DNA of 64,000 nucleotides from Amantichitinum ursilacus (GCF_001294205.1 NZ_LAQT01000002.1:124001-188000), one strand, 5' to 3'; counted from the stretch's first letter, positions 36,385 to 46,318 are shown. Made by a program: numbers and translations. The notes: a model not told the origin generated them from the sequence alone.

Positions 36385-37218
36385 ATGTTTGATGTGACTC
36401 CTGGCCAGTCGGTCCAGCACTACGAGAACTTTCCGGTTGCATCGGTTTTGATGCCTGCGCGTTATCGCAAAGCTGTAGCCAGCGTTTATCACTTTGCGCG
36501 GCACGCGGATGATCTGGCGGATGAAGGTGATGCGACCCCGGGTGAACGTCTGGCCGCACTGGCACAATGCCGGGCCGAACTGGTGCGCATTGAATGGGGT
36601 GAAACGCCGCAGACCGCACGCTATCAGGCCCTGGCCATCACCATCGCCAGATATGCGGTGCCGGTTTCCTTATGCCATGACTTGCTGACCGCGTTTGAGC
36701 AAGACGTCACACAGACGCGCTATGAAGATTTTGGCGAACTGGTGCAGTACTGCCGACATTCCGCAGTGCCGGTGGGGCGCATTCTGTTGCATATTTTTGG
36801 CGCGGCGACGTCAGTTAATCTGGCGCAATCGGACGGTATCTGTACCGCCTTGCAGCTGATCAACTTCTGGCAAGACGTGGCGGTGGATTGGCAAAAAGGC
36901 CGGGTTTATATTCCGCACGCCGATTTGCAGAAGTTTGGCGTGACTGAAGCGCAGATCGCCGAAGGGCAGTGCGATGTGGCGTGGAAGCGGCTGATGGCAT
37001 TTGAAGTTGACCGCACACGACGCATGCTCAAGGGAGGCGCGCCGCTGGCGAATACCTTGCCGGGCCGCATCGGGCTGGAATTGCGACTCACAGTGTTATC
37101 GGCCGACGCGGTGCTGCAAAAGCTGCAGCAGGTTGATTACGACATGTTCCGGCGGCGCCCCACACTACAGAAAGGCGACTGGCCCAAACTGATCTGGCGT
37201 GCGTTGCGGCGCAAATAA
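36385..37218 (+). CDS. hpnC: Squalene synthase family protein HpnC
   Basis: A 277-residue prenyltransferase. HFARHADDLADEGD carries the first aspartate-rich motif (D42, D43, D46, E47) and FWQDVAVDWQKGRVYIP the second (D164, D168). The opening HYENFPVAS is typical of HpnC rather than HpnD or CrtB. In the three-enzyme bacterial route, HpnD makes presqualene diphosphate, HpnC converts it to hydroxysqualene and HpnE reduces it to squalene, a hopanoid precursor. hpnD, hpnE and a squalene-hopene cyclase gene are not in the window. Divergent from the comEA-like gene. Confidence 0.88.
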   Translation: MFDVTPGQSVQHYENFPVASVLMPARYRKAVASVYHFARHADDLADEGDATPGERLAALAQCRAELVRIEWGETPQTARYQALAITIARYAVPVSLCHDLLTAFEQDVTQTRYEDFGELVQYCRHSAVPVGRILLHIFGAATSVNLAQSDGICTALQLINFWQDVAVDWQKGRVYIPHADLQKFGVTEAQIAEGQCDVAWKRLMAFEVDRTRRMLKGGAPLANTLPGRIGLELRLTVLSADAVLQKLQQVDYDMFRRRPTLQKGDWPKLIWRALRRK

Positions 37219-37220
37219 CA

Positions 37221-37252
37221 AAACGGCGAGCACGCAGCTCGCCGTTTTTTTT
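37221..37252. terminator. Terminator of hpnC (bidirectional)
   Basis: AAACGGCGAGC (37221-37231) and GCTCGCCGTTT (37237-37247), an 11-bp stem, followed by T residues; an A-run on the other side also serves the convergent lptM gene. Confidence 0.92.
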
Positions 37253-37262
37253 GTGCCTGATT

Positions 37263-37535
37263 TCAGTCACGTAGCGGTTCGACCACTACCGCGCTGGCAT
37301 CGGCGGCGCTGCCCGGCTGCTGGCTATACGGCGTCGGGCTGAACGGCGCATCAGGCGTGCCCTTACTGCGTGGGGCGCTGGCGACGGGGGCGCTGGCGGC
37401 GCCAGAGGCTTTGCCCACGCGGTGCAATACGCCCGTGGAGCTGGGTTTGCTTTGTTGTTGCGGTAAATACAGATTGCCTTTGAAGCCGCAGGCACCGAGG
37501 GCAATCACGGCAAACAGGCTGACGAATACGCGCAT
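37263..37535 (-). CDS. lptM: LPS translocon maturation lipoprotein LptM (YifL-like)
   Basis: A 90-residue lipoprotein. The signal sequence MRVFVSLFAVIALGAC ends in the lipobox LGAC, and the following GFKGNLYLPQQ is the short conserved LptM motif (usually GxKGPLYLP). The remainder is a Ser/Pro/Ala-rich disordered tail. In E. coli LptM helps assemble the LptD-LptE translocon in the outer membrane. It is divergent from cyaY as in many proteobacteria; lysA, often downstream, is absent here. The start at 37535 places Met directly before the signal peptide. Confidence 0.85.
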   Translation of the reverse strand: MRVFVSLFAVIALGACGFKGNLYLPQQQSKPSSTGVLHRVGKASGAASAPVASAPRSKGTPDAPFSPTPYSQQPGSAADASAVVVEPLRD

Positions 37536-37546
37536 GGGAGAGCTTT

Positions 37547-37572
37547 GGTGGCAAAATCGCGATATTACCACC
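37547..37572. promoter_or_regulatory. 26-bp imperfect palindrome between lptM and cyaY
   Basis: GGTGG-c-AA-a-ATCGCGAT-a-TT-a-CCACC is symmetrical at 22 of 26 positions. It fills half of the 53-bp gap between the divergent start codons, where an operator would be expected. Confidence 0.5.
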
Positions 37573-37588
37573 GCCCCAGGCCCGACTG

Positions 37589-37912
37589 ATGACTGAAACC
37601 GAATTCCTCGCCTTGTCCGATGCCATTTTTGACCGCATCGAAGCCGCCTGCGATGACGCCGACGCCGAAATTGACCCGCTGCGCCAGGGCAATGTGCTCG
37701 AACTTGAGTTCGACGATGGCAGCAAAGTGATCGTCAACCGGCATGTACCCAATCAGGAGCTGTGGATTGCCGCCCGCCATGGCGGCTTTCACTACCGCTT
37801 TGTCGATCGCGCCTGGATCAATACGCGCGGCGACGGCGAATTTTTTGCCGACCTGGCCGAAGCGTTCCGGATCCACAGTGGTGAAGATTTCCACTTTCCC
37901 GAACTGCAATAG
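37589..37912 (+). CDS. cyaY: Iron-sulfur cluster assembly protein CyaY (frataxin)
   Basis: A 107-residue frataxin homologue, the usual length. The first helix is acidic (FLALSDAIFDRIEAACDDAD, forming the iron-binding ridge), followed by the beta-sheet segments NVLELEFDDGSKVIVN and QELWIAARHGGFHYRF, and the last helix FFADLAEAF. CyaY binds iron and modulates IscS activity in Fe-S cluster assembly. Divergent from lptM, with a palindrome in the shared promoter region. Confidence 0.95.
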   Translation: MTETEFLALSDAIFDRIEAACDDADAEIDPLRQGNVLELEFDDGSKVIVNRHVPNQELWIAARHGGFHYRFVDRAWINTRGDGEFFADLAEAFRIHSGEDFHFPELQ

Positions 37913-37958
37913 GTCGGGTTAGACTCCGGTTGGTTTTTGATACATTGGCGGCTGGCCA

Positions 37959-39443
37959 ATGTTTTTCCGGGGATCTTTCTTGTCTGGTTTTTGTTTGCTG
38001 AAACGCCCGCTGACCGCGTTGCTGATGGCCAGCCTGCTGGCCGCGCCCAGCTTTGCCGACATCAATCTGCCCGAGCTGGGCGACGTGTCGCAAGAAGGCA
38101 TGACGCCACGCGATGAGCACCAGGTGGGCGAGGCTGCGGTCATTGAAATGCGCCGTAGCGGCAGCATGATGGAAGATCCCGAAGTCACCACCTATATCAA
38201 CCAGTTGGGCAACCGCCTGGTTGAAGCCAACGGCACCAGCCTGCCGTTTACCTTTTTTGTGATGAACTCGCCCGAGGTCAACGCGTTTGCGCTGCCGGGT
38301 GGCTTTGTTGCGGTGTATAGCGGTCTGATCGGCGCCACTCAGCATGAGTCCGAACTGGCGGCCGTGATGTCGCACGAAATCTCGCACGTTACCCAGCACC
38401 ATATCGCCCGCTTGATCGACGCCCAGCGCGCAATGCCGTGGCTAACCATGGCGGCGATGGGGTTGGCGCTATTGGCGTCGCGCAGTGGCTCGGGCGATCT
38501 GGCCATGGGCGCATTGGCGGCCAGCAGCGGCTATGCCATTCAGCGCCAGCTCGATTTTACTTATGCATTTGAGCAAGAAGCCGACCGCATCGGTATGCAA
38601 ACGTTGATCAAGTCGGGTTTTGATCCTTGGGCCATGCCGACGTTTTTTGATCGATTGCAGCGTTATAACCGGCTGGTGGAAAACAACGCGCCCGAATTCC
38701 TGCGTACTCACCCAGTCACTTATAAACGCATCACCGATGCGCAAGAGCGGCTGCAAGACCAACCGTATAAACAGGTGCCGGATTCCGCTGATTATTTGTT
38801 TGTGCGTGAGCGTGCGCGCGTTTTGCAGAGCGATAACAAAGCCACGGTGGACATGTACAAAGCCACCCTCGCGGGCAAACGCTACGGCAATTTGCCGGCG
38901 CATTTATATGGATTGGCATTGGCGCAATCGAAGGCACGCGATTTTGACGGCGCGTGGCTGACGCTGCAAAAAGCGCACGATGCGTTTGGTCTGGCGCGCT
39001 CGCATCCGGCGCTGGAATATCTGGGCGGCTCAATAAGGATGGGGCAGGGGCGCTATGACGAGGCCATCAAACTATTCCGTGAAGGTGAGCGCCATTTTCC
39101 CGGCAGCCGCGTGCTGGTTTATGGCGAGATCGATGCCTTGATTGCAGCGCGCAATTACCCCGATGCCTTGAAAGCCGCGCAATCGGCGCAGGAGTTGTAT
39201 CTATCGGATGCGTGGCTATATCAGCGCCAGGCGCGTATTTACGAGGCGCAAGGTCAGTCGCAGCAGCGCCATCGGATGCAGGCTGAATACTATGCGCGGC
39301 TGAATGAATACGGCGCGGCGGTGGAGCAACTGGAACTAGCCCAGCGCGACCCTTCCAATGATTTTTATCTGGCCTCCAGCATCGATGCGCGCTTGAAAGA
39401 ACTGCAATCGATGCGCGGCGAAGACAAGGATAAAAAGCGCTAA
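37959..39443 (+). CDS. bepA: M48 family periplasmic metalloprotease BepA (YfgC)
   Basis: A 494-residue exported protease. A signal peptide (RPLTALLMASLLAAPSFA) leads into the M48 domain: LPGGFVAVYSGLI, then the zinc motif SHEISH (H139, E140, H143 from the ATG) and the third ligand in FEQEADRIGM. The C-terminal 170 residues are TPR-like helical repeats. In E. coli BepA assists or degrades outer-membrane LptD during assembly, which gives a functional link to the lptM gene nearby. The true start may be TTG 37980: GGGGA lies 6 bp before it and the signal peptide becomes a normal length. Confidence 0.9.
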   Translation: MFFRGSFLSGFCLLKRPLTALLMASLLAAPSFADINLPELGDVSQEGMTPRDEHQVGEAAVIEMRRSGSMMEDPEVTTYINQLGNRLVEANGTSLPFTFFVMNSPEVNAFALPGGFVAVYSGLIGATQHESELAAVMSHEISHVTQHHIARLIDAQRAMPWLTMAAMGLALLASRSGSGDLAMGALAASSGYAIQRQLDFTYAFEQEADRIGMQTLIKSGFDPWAMPTFFDRLQRYNRLVENNAPEFLRTHPVTYKRITDAQERLQDQPYKQVPDSADYLFVRERARVLQSDNKATVDMYKATLAGKRYGNLPAHLYGLALAQSKARDFDGAWLTLQKAHDAFGLARSHPALEYLGGSIRMGQGRYDEAIKLFREGERHFPGSRVLVYGEIDALIAARNYPDALKAAQSAQELYLSDAWLYQRQARIYEAQGQSQQRHRMQAEYYARLNEYGAAVEQLELAQRDPSNDFYLASSIDARLKELQSMRGEDKDKKR

Positions 39444-39450
39444 CGCACGC

Positions 39451-39888
39451 TCAGGCCTCTGGCAATCCGGCCTTTTTGCGCAATATGCTGAGATACGTGG
39501 CCGGATCGGGTGGCAGATTGTAGCGCTGCGCTTGCCATAGCATTTCGCCCAGACCTTCCATCATCCAGTGCAGCGCGTCATGTTCATTGCCTGCGGCTTT
39601 AACCAATTGTTGATGCAGATCGCGAATACCAAACGGTTGGTCGATCGATAATTGCTCGGCGATGGCCAGATGCATGCTGATATGCAAAAACGGATTGGTT
39701 TCGCCATATTCCACCGGCCAGTCCTGATCAATGTAATCAGGGCTTAAAAACGGTTGATATTCGGGATGGCGGTCCAATACGCTGGCGGTGATCTTTTCGA
39801 GATCGGTCATCACTTCCTGGGCGCGGTATTTGCGCCAGGTCTCGATAAAGAAGTGTCGCGCTTCATCGCGCGAAGGGTTGAACAGCAT
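39451..39888 (-). CDS. DUF1841 family protein
   Basis: A 145-residue soluble protein beginning FNPSRDEARHFFIETWRKY, with NPFLHISMHLAIAEQLSIDQP and ALHWMMEGLGEMLWQAQR, the conserved blocks of DUF1841, a family largely confined to beta- and gammaproteobacteria. Two clustered histidines and several acidic residues could bind metal, but the function is unknown. It is convergent with bepA (7-bp gap) and divergent from the glutathione peroxidase gene. Confidence 0.88.
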   Translation of the reverse strand: MLFNPSRDEARHFFIETWRKYRAQEVMTDLEKITASVLDRHPEYQPFLSPDYIDQDWPVEYGETNPFLHISMHLAIAEQLSIDQPFGIRDLHQQLVKAAGNEHDALHWMMEGLGEMLWQAQRYNLPPDPATYLSILRKKAGLPEA

Positions 39889-39933
39889 AGAATCCGGTCT
39901 TCCAGTTTTTCAGCAATCAAGGAGTACATCTGC

Positions 39934-40416
39934 ATGGCCGCCAGTCTTTACGAAATCCACGTCACCGATATTGCGGGCAATGATGTCGCAATGGAACGCT
40001 TTCGCGGGCAGGTGATTCTGGTGGTGAATGTGGCCAGCAAATGTGGGTTTACTCCGCAATATGAGGGCTTGCAGGCGCTTTACCAGCAATACCGTGATCG
40101 CGGCCTGGTGGTGCTGGGGTTTCCGTGCAACCAGTTTGGCGCGCAGGAGCCAGGTTCGGAAGCCGAAATCCAGCAGTTCTGCAGCACCAGTTACGGCGTG
40201 GATTTTCCCATGTTTGCGCGCGTTGATGTGAATGGCGAGCATGCTGACCCGCTGTTCCAGCATCTGAAGGCCTCGCAACCGGGGCTGCTGGGCACGGAAG
40301 GCATCAAATGGAATTTCACCAAGTTCCTGATCGATCGTCAGGGCAATGTGGTGGATCGCTTCGCCCCGACCACCACCCCGGACAGTCTGCGCAACGATAT
40401 TGAAAAACGGCTGTAA
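39934..40416 (+). CDS. Glutathione peroxidase (cysteine type)
   Basis: A 160-residue peroxidase that reduces hydroperoxides, preceded by AAGGAG. The peroxidatic residue is C37 in NVASKCGFTPQY, encoded by TGT and not a selenocysteine TGA. Gln67 is in GFPCNQFGAQEPG, and the Trp-Asn pair in KWNFTKFLID completes the site. C84 in FCSTSYGVDFP sits at the resolving-cysteine position of thioredoxin-dependent family members, so thioredoxin may be the real reductant. Cytosolic, no signal peptide. Confidence 0.94.
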   Translation: MAASLYEIHVTDIAGNDVAMERFRGQVILVVNVASKCGFTPQYEGLQALYQQYRDRGLVVLGFPCNQFGAQEPGSEAEIQQFCSTSYGVDFPMFARVDVNGEHADPLFQHLKASQPGLLGTEGIKWNFTKFLIDRQGNVVDRFAPTTTPDSLRNDIEKRL

Positions 40417-40556
40417 TACGGCGGATGTGCTTGATCTGGCGGGCTTTAACGCCCCTGCAAGCGGCGGGCACAACAGTAAGAAATGGCAGCCTAAGCTATT
40501 GAAACGTTGAAGCTATCAGTGGTTTCGGATAAACTCCGTAAAATTTTGCACACGAA

Positions 40557-40587
40557 GAACGGGCCAGGGCAACCTGTCCCGTTTTTC
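40557..40587 (+). terminator. Terminator-like hairpin between gpx and carA
   Basis: ACGGG-c-CAGG (40559-40568), GCAA tetraloop, CCTG-t-CCCGT (40573-40582), followed by TTTTC. It lies 140 bp after the peroxidase gene and 115 bp before carA, just after a TAAAAT box (40539-40544). It is either the peroxidase terminator or a carA attenuator. Confidence 0.7.
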
Positions 40588-40701
40588 TACGTGTAGGGGA
40601 GCTTGAACCGCTCGACGGCCCCACACAGAAGGGGTGCGGCGGACGTATTTTCTCCCGTCTCTTTCCTCTATCTATGCGGGCGCAATGCCCAGGAGCCGCC
40701 A

Positions 40702-41832
40702 GTGTCCAAACCTGCTTTACTTGCGCTTGCCGACGGCACCCTGTTTCACGGTACTTCCATCGGCGCCGACGGTGAAACCATCGGCGAGGTGGTATTCAAC
40801 ACCGCGATCACCGGTTACCAGGAAATCCTCACCGATCCTTCATATTGCCGTCAGATTGTTACGCTGACGTACCCGCACATTGGCAACTATGGCGTTAACG
40901 CCGAAGACGCCGAAGCACGTGGTGTCTACGCCGCCGGCCTGATCATCCGCGATCTGCCGCTGCTACATTCCAGCTTCCGCGCCGAAATGAGCTTGTCCGA
41001 ATACCTGGTCAAGAACAACACGGTCGCCATCGCCGACATCGATACCCGCAAACTGACGCGCATTCTGCGTGAGAAGGGCGCACAGCCCGGCTGCATCGTC
41101 AGTGGCGACAATATCGATGCTGCGGCTGCCGTCGAAAAAGCCCGTTCGTTTGGTTCGATGGCGGGCCAGGATCTGGCCAAGGTCGTCAGCGCCAAAGAAA
41201 AATTCGAGTGGACCACTGCCGAGTGGAAACTGGGCGTGGGTTACACCGTACAGTCCAGCCCGCGTTTGCGCGTGGTGGCTTACGATTACGGCGTCAAATA
41301 CAACATCCTGCGCATGCTGGCCGAACGCGGTTGCCAACTGACCGTAGTGCCGGCGCAAACCCCGGCAGCCGACGTCCTGGCGATGAATCCCGATGGCGTG
41401 TTTTTGTCGAATGGCCCGGGCGACCCGGAGCCATGTGATTACGCAATCGAAGCGATCAAGGTATTCCTGGAAAAGAATGTGCCGACTTTCGGCATCTGTC
41501 TGGGCCATCAGTTGCTAGGCCTGGCCAGCGGTGGCAAGACCAGCAAGATGAAGTTTGGTCACCACGGCGCCAACCATCCGGTGCAAGACCTTGATAGCAA
41601 ACGCGTGATGATCACCAGCCAGAACCATGGCTTTCAGGTGGACGAAACCAGTTTGCCCGCCAATGTCCGCGTAACCCATCGCTCGCTGTTTGACGGCACT
41701 GTGCAAGGGATTGCGCTGACCGATCGTCCGGCCTTCAGCTTCCAGGGGCACCCGGAAGCCAGCCCGGGCCCGAACGATGTGGCGTATCTGTTCGATCGCT
41801 TTATCAAGATGATGGAAGAACACCGGTCGTGA
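40702..41832 (+). CDS. carA: Carbamoyl-phosphate synthase small subunit
   Basis: A 376-residue glutamine amidotransferase subunit that supplies ammonia to CarB for pyrimidine and arginine synthesis. The N-terminal domain shows [11 protein letters not shown] and [14 protein letters not shown]. The class I amidotransferase triad is C266 in [10 protein letters not shown], with H350 and E352 in GHPEASPGP. The start is GTG 40702, because AGGAG lies 6 bp upstream and the protein then begins like other CarA; longer in-frame starts add unrelated sequence. carB follows after 65 bp. Confidence 0.97.
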   Translation: MSKPALLALADGTLFHGTSIGADGETIGEVVFNTAITGYQEILTDPSYCRQIVTLTYPHIGNYGVNAEDAEARGVYAAGLIIRDLPLLHSSFRAEMSLSEYLVKNNTVAIADIDTRKLTRILREKGAQPGCIVSGDNIDAAAAVEKARSFGSMAGQDLAKVVSAKEKFEWTTAEWKLGVGYTVQSSPRLRVVAYDYGVKYNILRMLAERGCQLTVVPAQTPAADVLAMNPDGVFLSNGPGDPEPCDYAIEAIKVFLEKNVPTFGICLGHQLLGLASGGKTSKMKFGHHGANHPVQDLDSKRVMITSQNHGFQVDETSLPANVRVTHRSLFDGTVQGIALTDRPAFSFQGHPEASPGPNDVAYLFDRFIKMMEEHRS

Positions 41833-41897
41833 GGACGTAGTCCCGGCGGCGCCCGCGCGCCGCGTCACTGCCTTCTCACTTCATACAGGTAACCGCA

Positions 41898-44800
41898 ATG
41901 CCCAAACGTACAGACATTAAAAGCATTCTTATCATCGGCGCTGGCCCCATCATCATCGGTCAGGCTTGCGAATTCGATTACTCCGGCGCGCAAGCATGTA
42001 AAGCGCTGCGCGAAGAGGGTTACAAGGTCATTCTGGTCAACAGCAATCCGGCCACGATCATGACCGACCCCAACATGGCCGACGTCACCTACATCGAGCC
42101 CATCACCTGGCAGGTGGTGGAAAAGATTATCGATAAAGAACGTCCGGATGCCATTCTGCCCACCATGGGCGGCCAGACCGCGCTGAACTGTGCGCTGGAT
42201 CTGTGGCGCAACGGCGTGCTCGACAAATACAAGGTCGAGCTGATCGGTGCTTCGCCCGAGGCCATCGACAAGGCGGAAGACCGCCAGAAATTCAAAGCCG
42301 CAATGGACAAGATCGGCCTCGGTTCGGCCCGTTCCGCCATTGCGCACACCATCGACGAAGCGCTGGCGGCACAAGCCAACCTGGGCTTTCCGTCGATTAT
42401 TCGTCCGTCGTTTACCATGGGTGGTTCGGGCGGCGGTATCGCTTATAACATCCAGGAATTCATCGAAATCTGTACCCGCGGTCTGGATTTGTCGCCGACC
42501 AACGAATTGCTGATCGAAGAATCGCTGCTGGGCTGGAAAGAATACGAGATGGAAGTGGTGCGTGACCGCGCCGACAACTGCATCATCGTGTGTTCGATCG
42601 AGAACCTGGACCCGATGGGCGTCCACACCGGCGATTCGATCACCGTAGCCCCGGCGCAAACGCTGACCGACAAGGAATACCAGATCATGCGTAACGCATC
42701 GATCGCGGTATTGCGTGAAATCGGCGTGGATACTGGCGGTTCCAACGTGCAGTTCTCGGTGAATCCGAAAGACGGCCGTCTGATCGTGATCGAAATGAAC
42801 CCGCGCGTGTCACGTTCTTCGGCACTGGCCTCGAAAGCCACCGGTTTCCCGATTGCCAAGATTGCCGCCAAGTTGGCCGTGGGTTACACGCTCGACGAAC
42901 TCAAAAACGAGATCACCGGCGGCAAGACCCCGGCCTCGTTTGAACCGTCGATCGATTACGTGGTGACCAAGATTCCGCGTTTTGCTTTCGAGAAATTCCC
43001 GCAAGCCAATGATCGCCTGACCACGCAGATGAAGTCGGTGGGCGAAGTGATGGCCATCGGCCGCACGCAACAGGAATCGCTGCAGAAAGCGCTGCGTGGC
43101 CTCGAAACCGGCATGTCCGGCTTTGACGAGCTGACCACCGACCGCGCGCAGATCGAATCCGAGATCGCCTCGCCCGGCCCAGAGCGCCTGTGGTACGTGG
43201 CCGATGCCTTCCGCGTGGGCATGAGCCTGGAAGAAGTGCATGCACTGAGCAAGATCGACCCGTGGTTCCTGGCGCAGATCGAAGATTTGCTGAAAGACGA
43301 AGCGCTGATTCGCGGCCGTGCGCTGGATAGCCTGACTGCGGCTGACCTGCGTCGCCTGAAGCGCAAGGGCTTCTCGGATCGCCGTATCGGCGCGCTGCTG
43401 GGCACTGATCAGAACGCTGTGCGTCGTGCTCGCCATGCCTTTGGCATCCGCCCGATCTACAAGCGGGTGGATACTTGCGCGGCCGAGTTCGCAACCGACA
43501 CTGCTTATATGTATTCCAGCTACGACGAGGAATGCGAAGCCAATCCGACCAACAACAAGAAAGTAATGGTGTTGGGCGGCGGGCCGAACCGGATCGGGCA
43601 GGGGATCGAGTTTGACTATTGCTGCGTGCACGCCGCACTGGCGCTGCGCGAAGATGGCTACGAAACCATCATGGTCAACTGCAACCCGGAAACCGTTTCG
43701 ACCGATTACGACACGTCGGATCGCCTGTACTTCGAGCCGCTGACGCTGGAAGACGTGCTCGAAATCGTCGCGGTGGAAAAACCGGTGGGCGTGATCGTGC
43801 AATATGGCGGTCAGACCCCGCTGAAACTGGCGCGTGCGCTGGAAGCCAACGGCGTGCCTATCGTCGGTACCAGCCCGGACATGATTGACGCCGCTGAAGA
43901 TCGCGAGCGTTTCCAGAAACTGTTGCAAGACCTGAACCTGCGCCAGCCGCCGAACGCCACCGCGCGCAATGAGAAGGACGCGTTGGTGCTGGCAGCCAAG
44001 TTGGGCTATCCGCTGGTGGTGCGCCCGTCCTACGTGCTGGGCGGCCGTGCCATGCGCATCGTGCATTCCGAAGACGACCTGAGCCGCTACATGCGTGAGG
44101 CCGTCAAGGTTTCGAACGACAGCCCGGTGCTGCTGGACCGCTTTTTGAATGATGCGATTGAAGTCGATGTTGATGCGATCTCCGACGGTGAGAACGTGTT
44201 GATTGGCGGCATCATGGAACACATCGAACAGGCGGGCGTGCACTCGGGTGACTCGGCGTGCTCGCTGCCGCCGTATTCGCTGAGCAAAGAACTGCAAGAC
44301 GAGCTGCGCCGCCAGACCGTGGCCATGGCCAAGGCGCTGAATGTAATCGGGCTGATGAATGTGCAGTTTGCGATTCAAGGTCAGGGCGAAAACGCAACCG
44401 TGTTTGTGCTGGAAGTGAACCCGCGTGCTTCGCGGACCGTGCCGTACGTGTCGAAGGCGACCAGCCTGCCGTTGGCCAAGATTGCCGCGCGCTGTATGGT
44501 CGGCCAGTCGCTGCCGTCGCAGGGCGTGACCGCAGAAGTGATCCCGCCGTATTACTCGGTGAAAGAAGCCGTATTCCCGTTCGTGAAGTTCCCGGGCGTC
44601 GACACCATCCTGGGTCCGGAAATGAAATCGACCGGCGAAGTCATGGGCGTGGGCGAGACGTTTGCCGAGGCGTTTGTGAAGTCGCAACTGGCCGCCAGCA
44701 TCGTGCTGCCGACCAGCGGCAATGTGTTTATCTCGGTCAAGGAAAGTGACAAGCCGGTGGCGATTGAATGCGCCCGCGTGTTGCTGCAACTGGGCTTCAA

Positions 44801-45119
44801 GATTTTTGCCACCAAGGGCACGGCCACCGCGTTTGAAGCGGCCGGTGTCGAGGTGACTGCGGTCAACAAAGTGATGGAAGGCCGCCCGCACATCGTCGAC
44901 ATGGTCAAGAATGGCGAAATTGCCATGATCGTGAACACGGTGGAAGAGCGCCGTCAGGCCATTCAGGACAGCTACTCGATTCGTCATGAAGCGCTGAAGG
45001 CCAAGCTGCCGGTGTACACCACGGTGGCGGGCGCGCGCGCAGCCTGCATCGGCTTGCGCGACCTGGGCGAACTGAAGGTGTATGACCTGCAGGGCTTGCA
45101 CCGTCAGCTCAAAGGCTGA
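41898..45119 (+). CDS. carB: Carbamoyl-phosphate synthase large subunit
   Basis: A 1073-residue synthetase that makes carbamoyl phosphate from bicarbonate, ammonia and 2 ATP. The two homologous ATP-grasp halves are visible: [17 protein letters not shown] and [16 protein letters not shown] open each half, with GGSNVQF and [10 protein letters not shown] inside. The C-terminal MGS-like domain, [17 protein letters not shown] onward, binds the allosteric effectors (ornithine, UMP in enterics). The 65-bp gap to carA is GC-rich without a T-run, so the two are co-transcribed. Ends at a terminator. Confidence 0.98.
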   Translation: MPKRTDIKSILIIGAGPIIIGQACEFDYSGAQACKALREEGYKVILVNSNPATIMTDPNMADVTYIEPITWQVVEKIIDKERPDAILPTMGGQTALNCALDLWRNGVLDKYKVELIGASPEAIDKAEDRQKFKAAMDKIGLGSARSAIAHTIDEALAAQANLGFPSIIRPSFTMGGSGGGIAYNIQEFIEICTRGLDLSPTNELLIEESLLGWKEYEMEVVRDRADNCIIVCSIENLDPMGVHTGDSITVAPAQTLTDKEYQIMRNASIAVLREIGVDTGGSNVQFSVNPKDGRLIVIEMNPRVSRSSALASKATGFPIAKIAAKLAVGYTLDELKNEITGGKTPASFEPSIDYVVTKIPRFAFEKFPQANDRLTTQMKSVGEVMAIGRTQQESLQKALRGLETGMSGFDELTTDRAQIESEIASPGPERLWYVADAFRVGMSLEEVHALSKIDPWFLAQIEDLLKDEALIRGRALDSLTAADLRRLKRKGFSDRRIGALLGTDQNAVRRARHAFGIRPIYKRVDTCAAEFATDTAYMYSSYDEECEANPTNNKKVMVLGGGPNRIGQGIEFDYCCVHAALALREDGYETIMVNCNPETVSTDYDTSDRLYFEPLTLEDVLEIVAVEKPVGVIVQYGGQTPLKLARALEANGVPIVGTSPDMIDAAEDRERFQKLLQDLNLRQPPNATARNEKDALVLAAKLGYPLVVRPSYVLGGRAMRIVHSEDDLSRYMREAVKVSNDSPVLLDRFLNDAIEVDVDAISDGENVLIGGIMEHIEQAGVHSGDSACSLPPYSLSKELQDELRRQTVAMAKALNVIGLMNVQFAIQGQGENATVFVLEVNPRASRTVPYVSKATSLPLAKIAARCMVGQSLPSQGVTAEVIPPYYSVKEAVFPFVKFPGVDTILGPEMKSTGEVMGVGETFAEAFVKSQLAASIVLPTSGNVFISVKESDKPVAIECARVLLQLGFKIFATKGTATAFEAAGVEVTAVNKVMEGRPHIVDMVKNGEIAMIVNTVEERRQAIQDSYSIRHEALKAKLPVYTTVAGARAACIGLRDLGELKVYDLQGLHRQLKG

Positions 45120-45140
45120 TAACTTAGCGCCTTGAAACGC

Positions 45141-45179
45141 CACAACCGCCGTCCTTCGGGTCGGCGGTTGTGCTTTTTA
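45141..45179 (+). terminator. Terminator of carAB
   Basis: CACAACCGCCG (45141-45151) and CGGCGGTTGTG (45162-45172), 11-bp stem, then CTTTTTAT. Confidence 0.9.
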
Positions 45180-45233
45180 TTGTCTGGCCGTTCCTCCGCT
45201 GTGGCGGAATCTGAAGGCCACAGGAGAGAAAAA

Positions 45234-45716
45234 ATGATCAAGATCCCGCTGACCGTTGTCGGTGCGGAAAAACTGAAGGTGGAATTGCAACACCTCAAGA
45301 GTGTCGCTCGCCCCGAAGTGATCGCCGCGATTGCCGAAGCCCGTTCGCACGGTGATTTGTCGGAAAACGCAGAATACGATGCCGCTAAAGAAAAACAATC
45401 GTTCGTAGAAGGCCGCATTGCCGAGCTGGAAGCGAAACTGTCCAACGCCCAGGTCATCGATCCCGCTTCGCTGGCGCCTTCCGCTGAAGGCCGCATCGTG
45501 TTCGGCGCAACGGTGGATCTGGAAGATATGGATGCTGGCAACAACGTCACCTATCAGATCGTGGGCGACGATGAAGCCAACCTCAAGGAAGGCAAGATTT
45601 CGGTATCCAGCCCGATCGCCCGCGCCTTGATTGGCAAATACGCCGGCGACGTGTGCGAAGTGGTCGCCCCCGGCGGCATTCGCGAATACGAAGTGCTGGA
45701 TGTGAAATATCTGTAA
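45234..45716 (+). CDS. greA: Transcription elongation factor GreA
   Basis: A 160-residue factor that rescues backtracked RNA polymerase by stimulating transcript cleavage. The N-terminal coiled coil contains [20 protein letters not shown] and the tip [17 protein letters not shown] with the catalytic Asp-Glu pair (DLSE). The C-terminal FKBP-like domain shows [18 protein letters not shown] and [10 protein letters not shown]. The start at ATG 45234 follows AGGAGAG; longer frames run back through the carB terminator. Confidence 0.97.
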   Translation: MIKIPLTVVGAEKLKVELQHLKSVARPEVIAAIAEARSHGDLSENAEYDAAKEKQSFVEGRIAELEAKLSNAQVIDPASLAPSAEGRIVFGATVDLEDMDAGNNVTYQIVGDDEANLKEGKISVSSPIARALIGKYAGDVCEVVAPGGIREYEVLDVKYL

Positions 45717-45816
45717 TGCAATTCCCGGGCGTACTACCGGCGGCGTGATTCAATATCACGGCGCGGGCAGTGCGCCTTTGTCTTTTCAGCGGCTCCAATA
45801 ACAAAGCGCGTAAAGC

Positions 45817-46254
45817 ATGGGCAACGGACTTAAAAATATTCTTACGGTGCTGTGGATCGGCGGCATGTGGATTATCGGGCTGGCGGTGACGCCAGTGCTG
45901 TTTGCCACGCTGGACCGCGCAAGCGCCGGGCTGGCTGCGGGCAAGATTTTTCATCTGATCGGCTGGATCGGTATCGCAGCCGGTTTGTATTTGCTGATTT
46001 ATCGCATCTGGTTTGAAGGCCTGCGGGCATTCAAAACCGGCGCATTCTGGCTATTGATTGGCATGCTGGTGTGCACGTTGATTAACCAGTTCGCGATTTT
46101 CCCGATTATTGCTGGCATCAAGAGCGCATTAAGCCAGAGTGCTCAAGGCGTGTTCGGCGGTGGCTTTGCCAATTGGCATGCCATTTCGACCGGCATTTAT
46201 ATGATCCAGTCGGCATTGGGTTTGCTGTACGTCTGGAATATGGACAGCAAATAA
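45817..46254 (+). CDS. DUF4149 domain membrane protein
   Basis: A 145-residue inner-membrane protein with four predicted helices. WIGGMWIIGLAVTPVLFATL at the start and the later INQFAIFPIIAGIKSAL followed by FANWHAISTGIYMIQS match the DUF4149 pattern. The function is unknown. Genes of this family usually sit between greA and yhbY or rlmE in betaproteobacteria, as here. A 100-bp gap to greA contains a small ATCACG hairpin. Confidence 0.85.
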   Translation: MGNGLKNILTVLWIGGMWIIGLAVTPVLFATLDRASAGLAAGKIFHLIGWIGIAAGLYLLIYRIWFEGLRAFKTGAFWLLIGMLVCTLINQFAIFPIIAGIKSALSQSAQGVFGGGFANWHAISTGIYMIQSALGLLYVWNMDSK

Positions 46255-46283
46255 AAACGCGCTGCCGTGGCAACGCGTTTTTG
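46253..46283. terminator. Bidirectional terminator between DUF4149 gene and yhbY
   Basis: AAAAACGCG (46253-46261) and CGCGTTTTT (46274-46282), with A- and T-runs on either side; it overlaps the DUF4149 stop codon. Confidence 0.8.
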
Positions 46284-46318
46284 ATCGGGCAGGGGCTTTA
46301 GAGAGCCCCGCAATCTGA

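Noticed and set aside
40042-40047. Selenocysteine in the glutathione peroxidase
   Set aside because: The active-site codon is TGT (cysteine), so no recoding is needed.
42810-45143. 777-codon open frame on the minus strand opposite carB
   Set aside because: It lies wholly antisense to a well-matched gene. GC-rich codon bias keeps the opposite frame open, and the translation is a low-complexity His/Gln/Arg/Val mixture like other antisense frames here.
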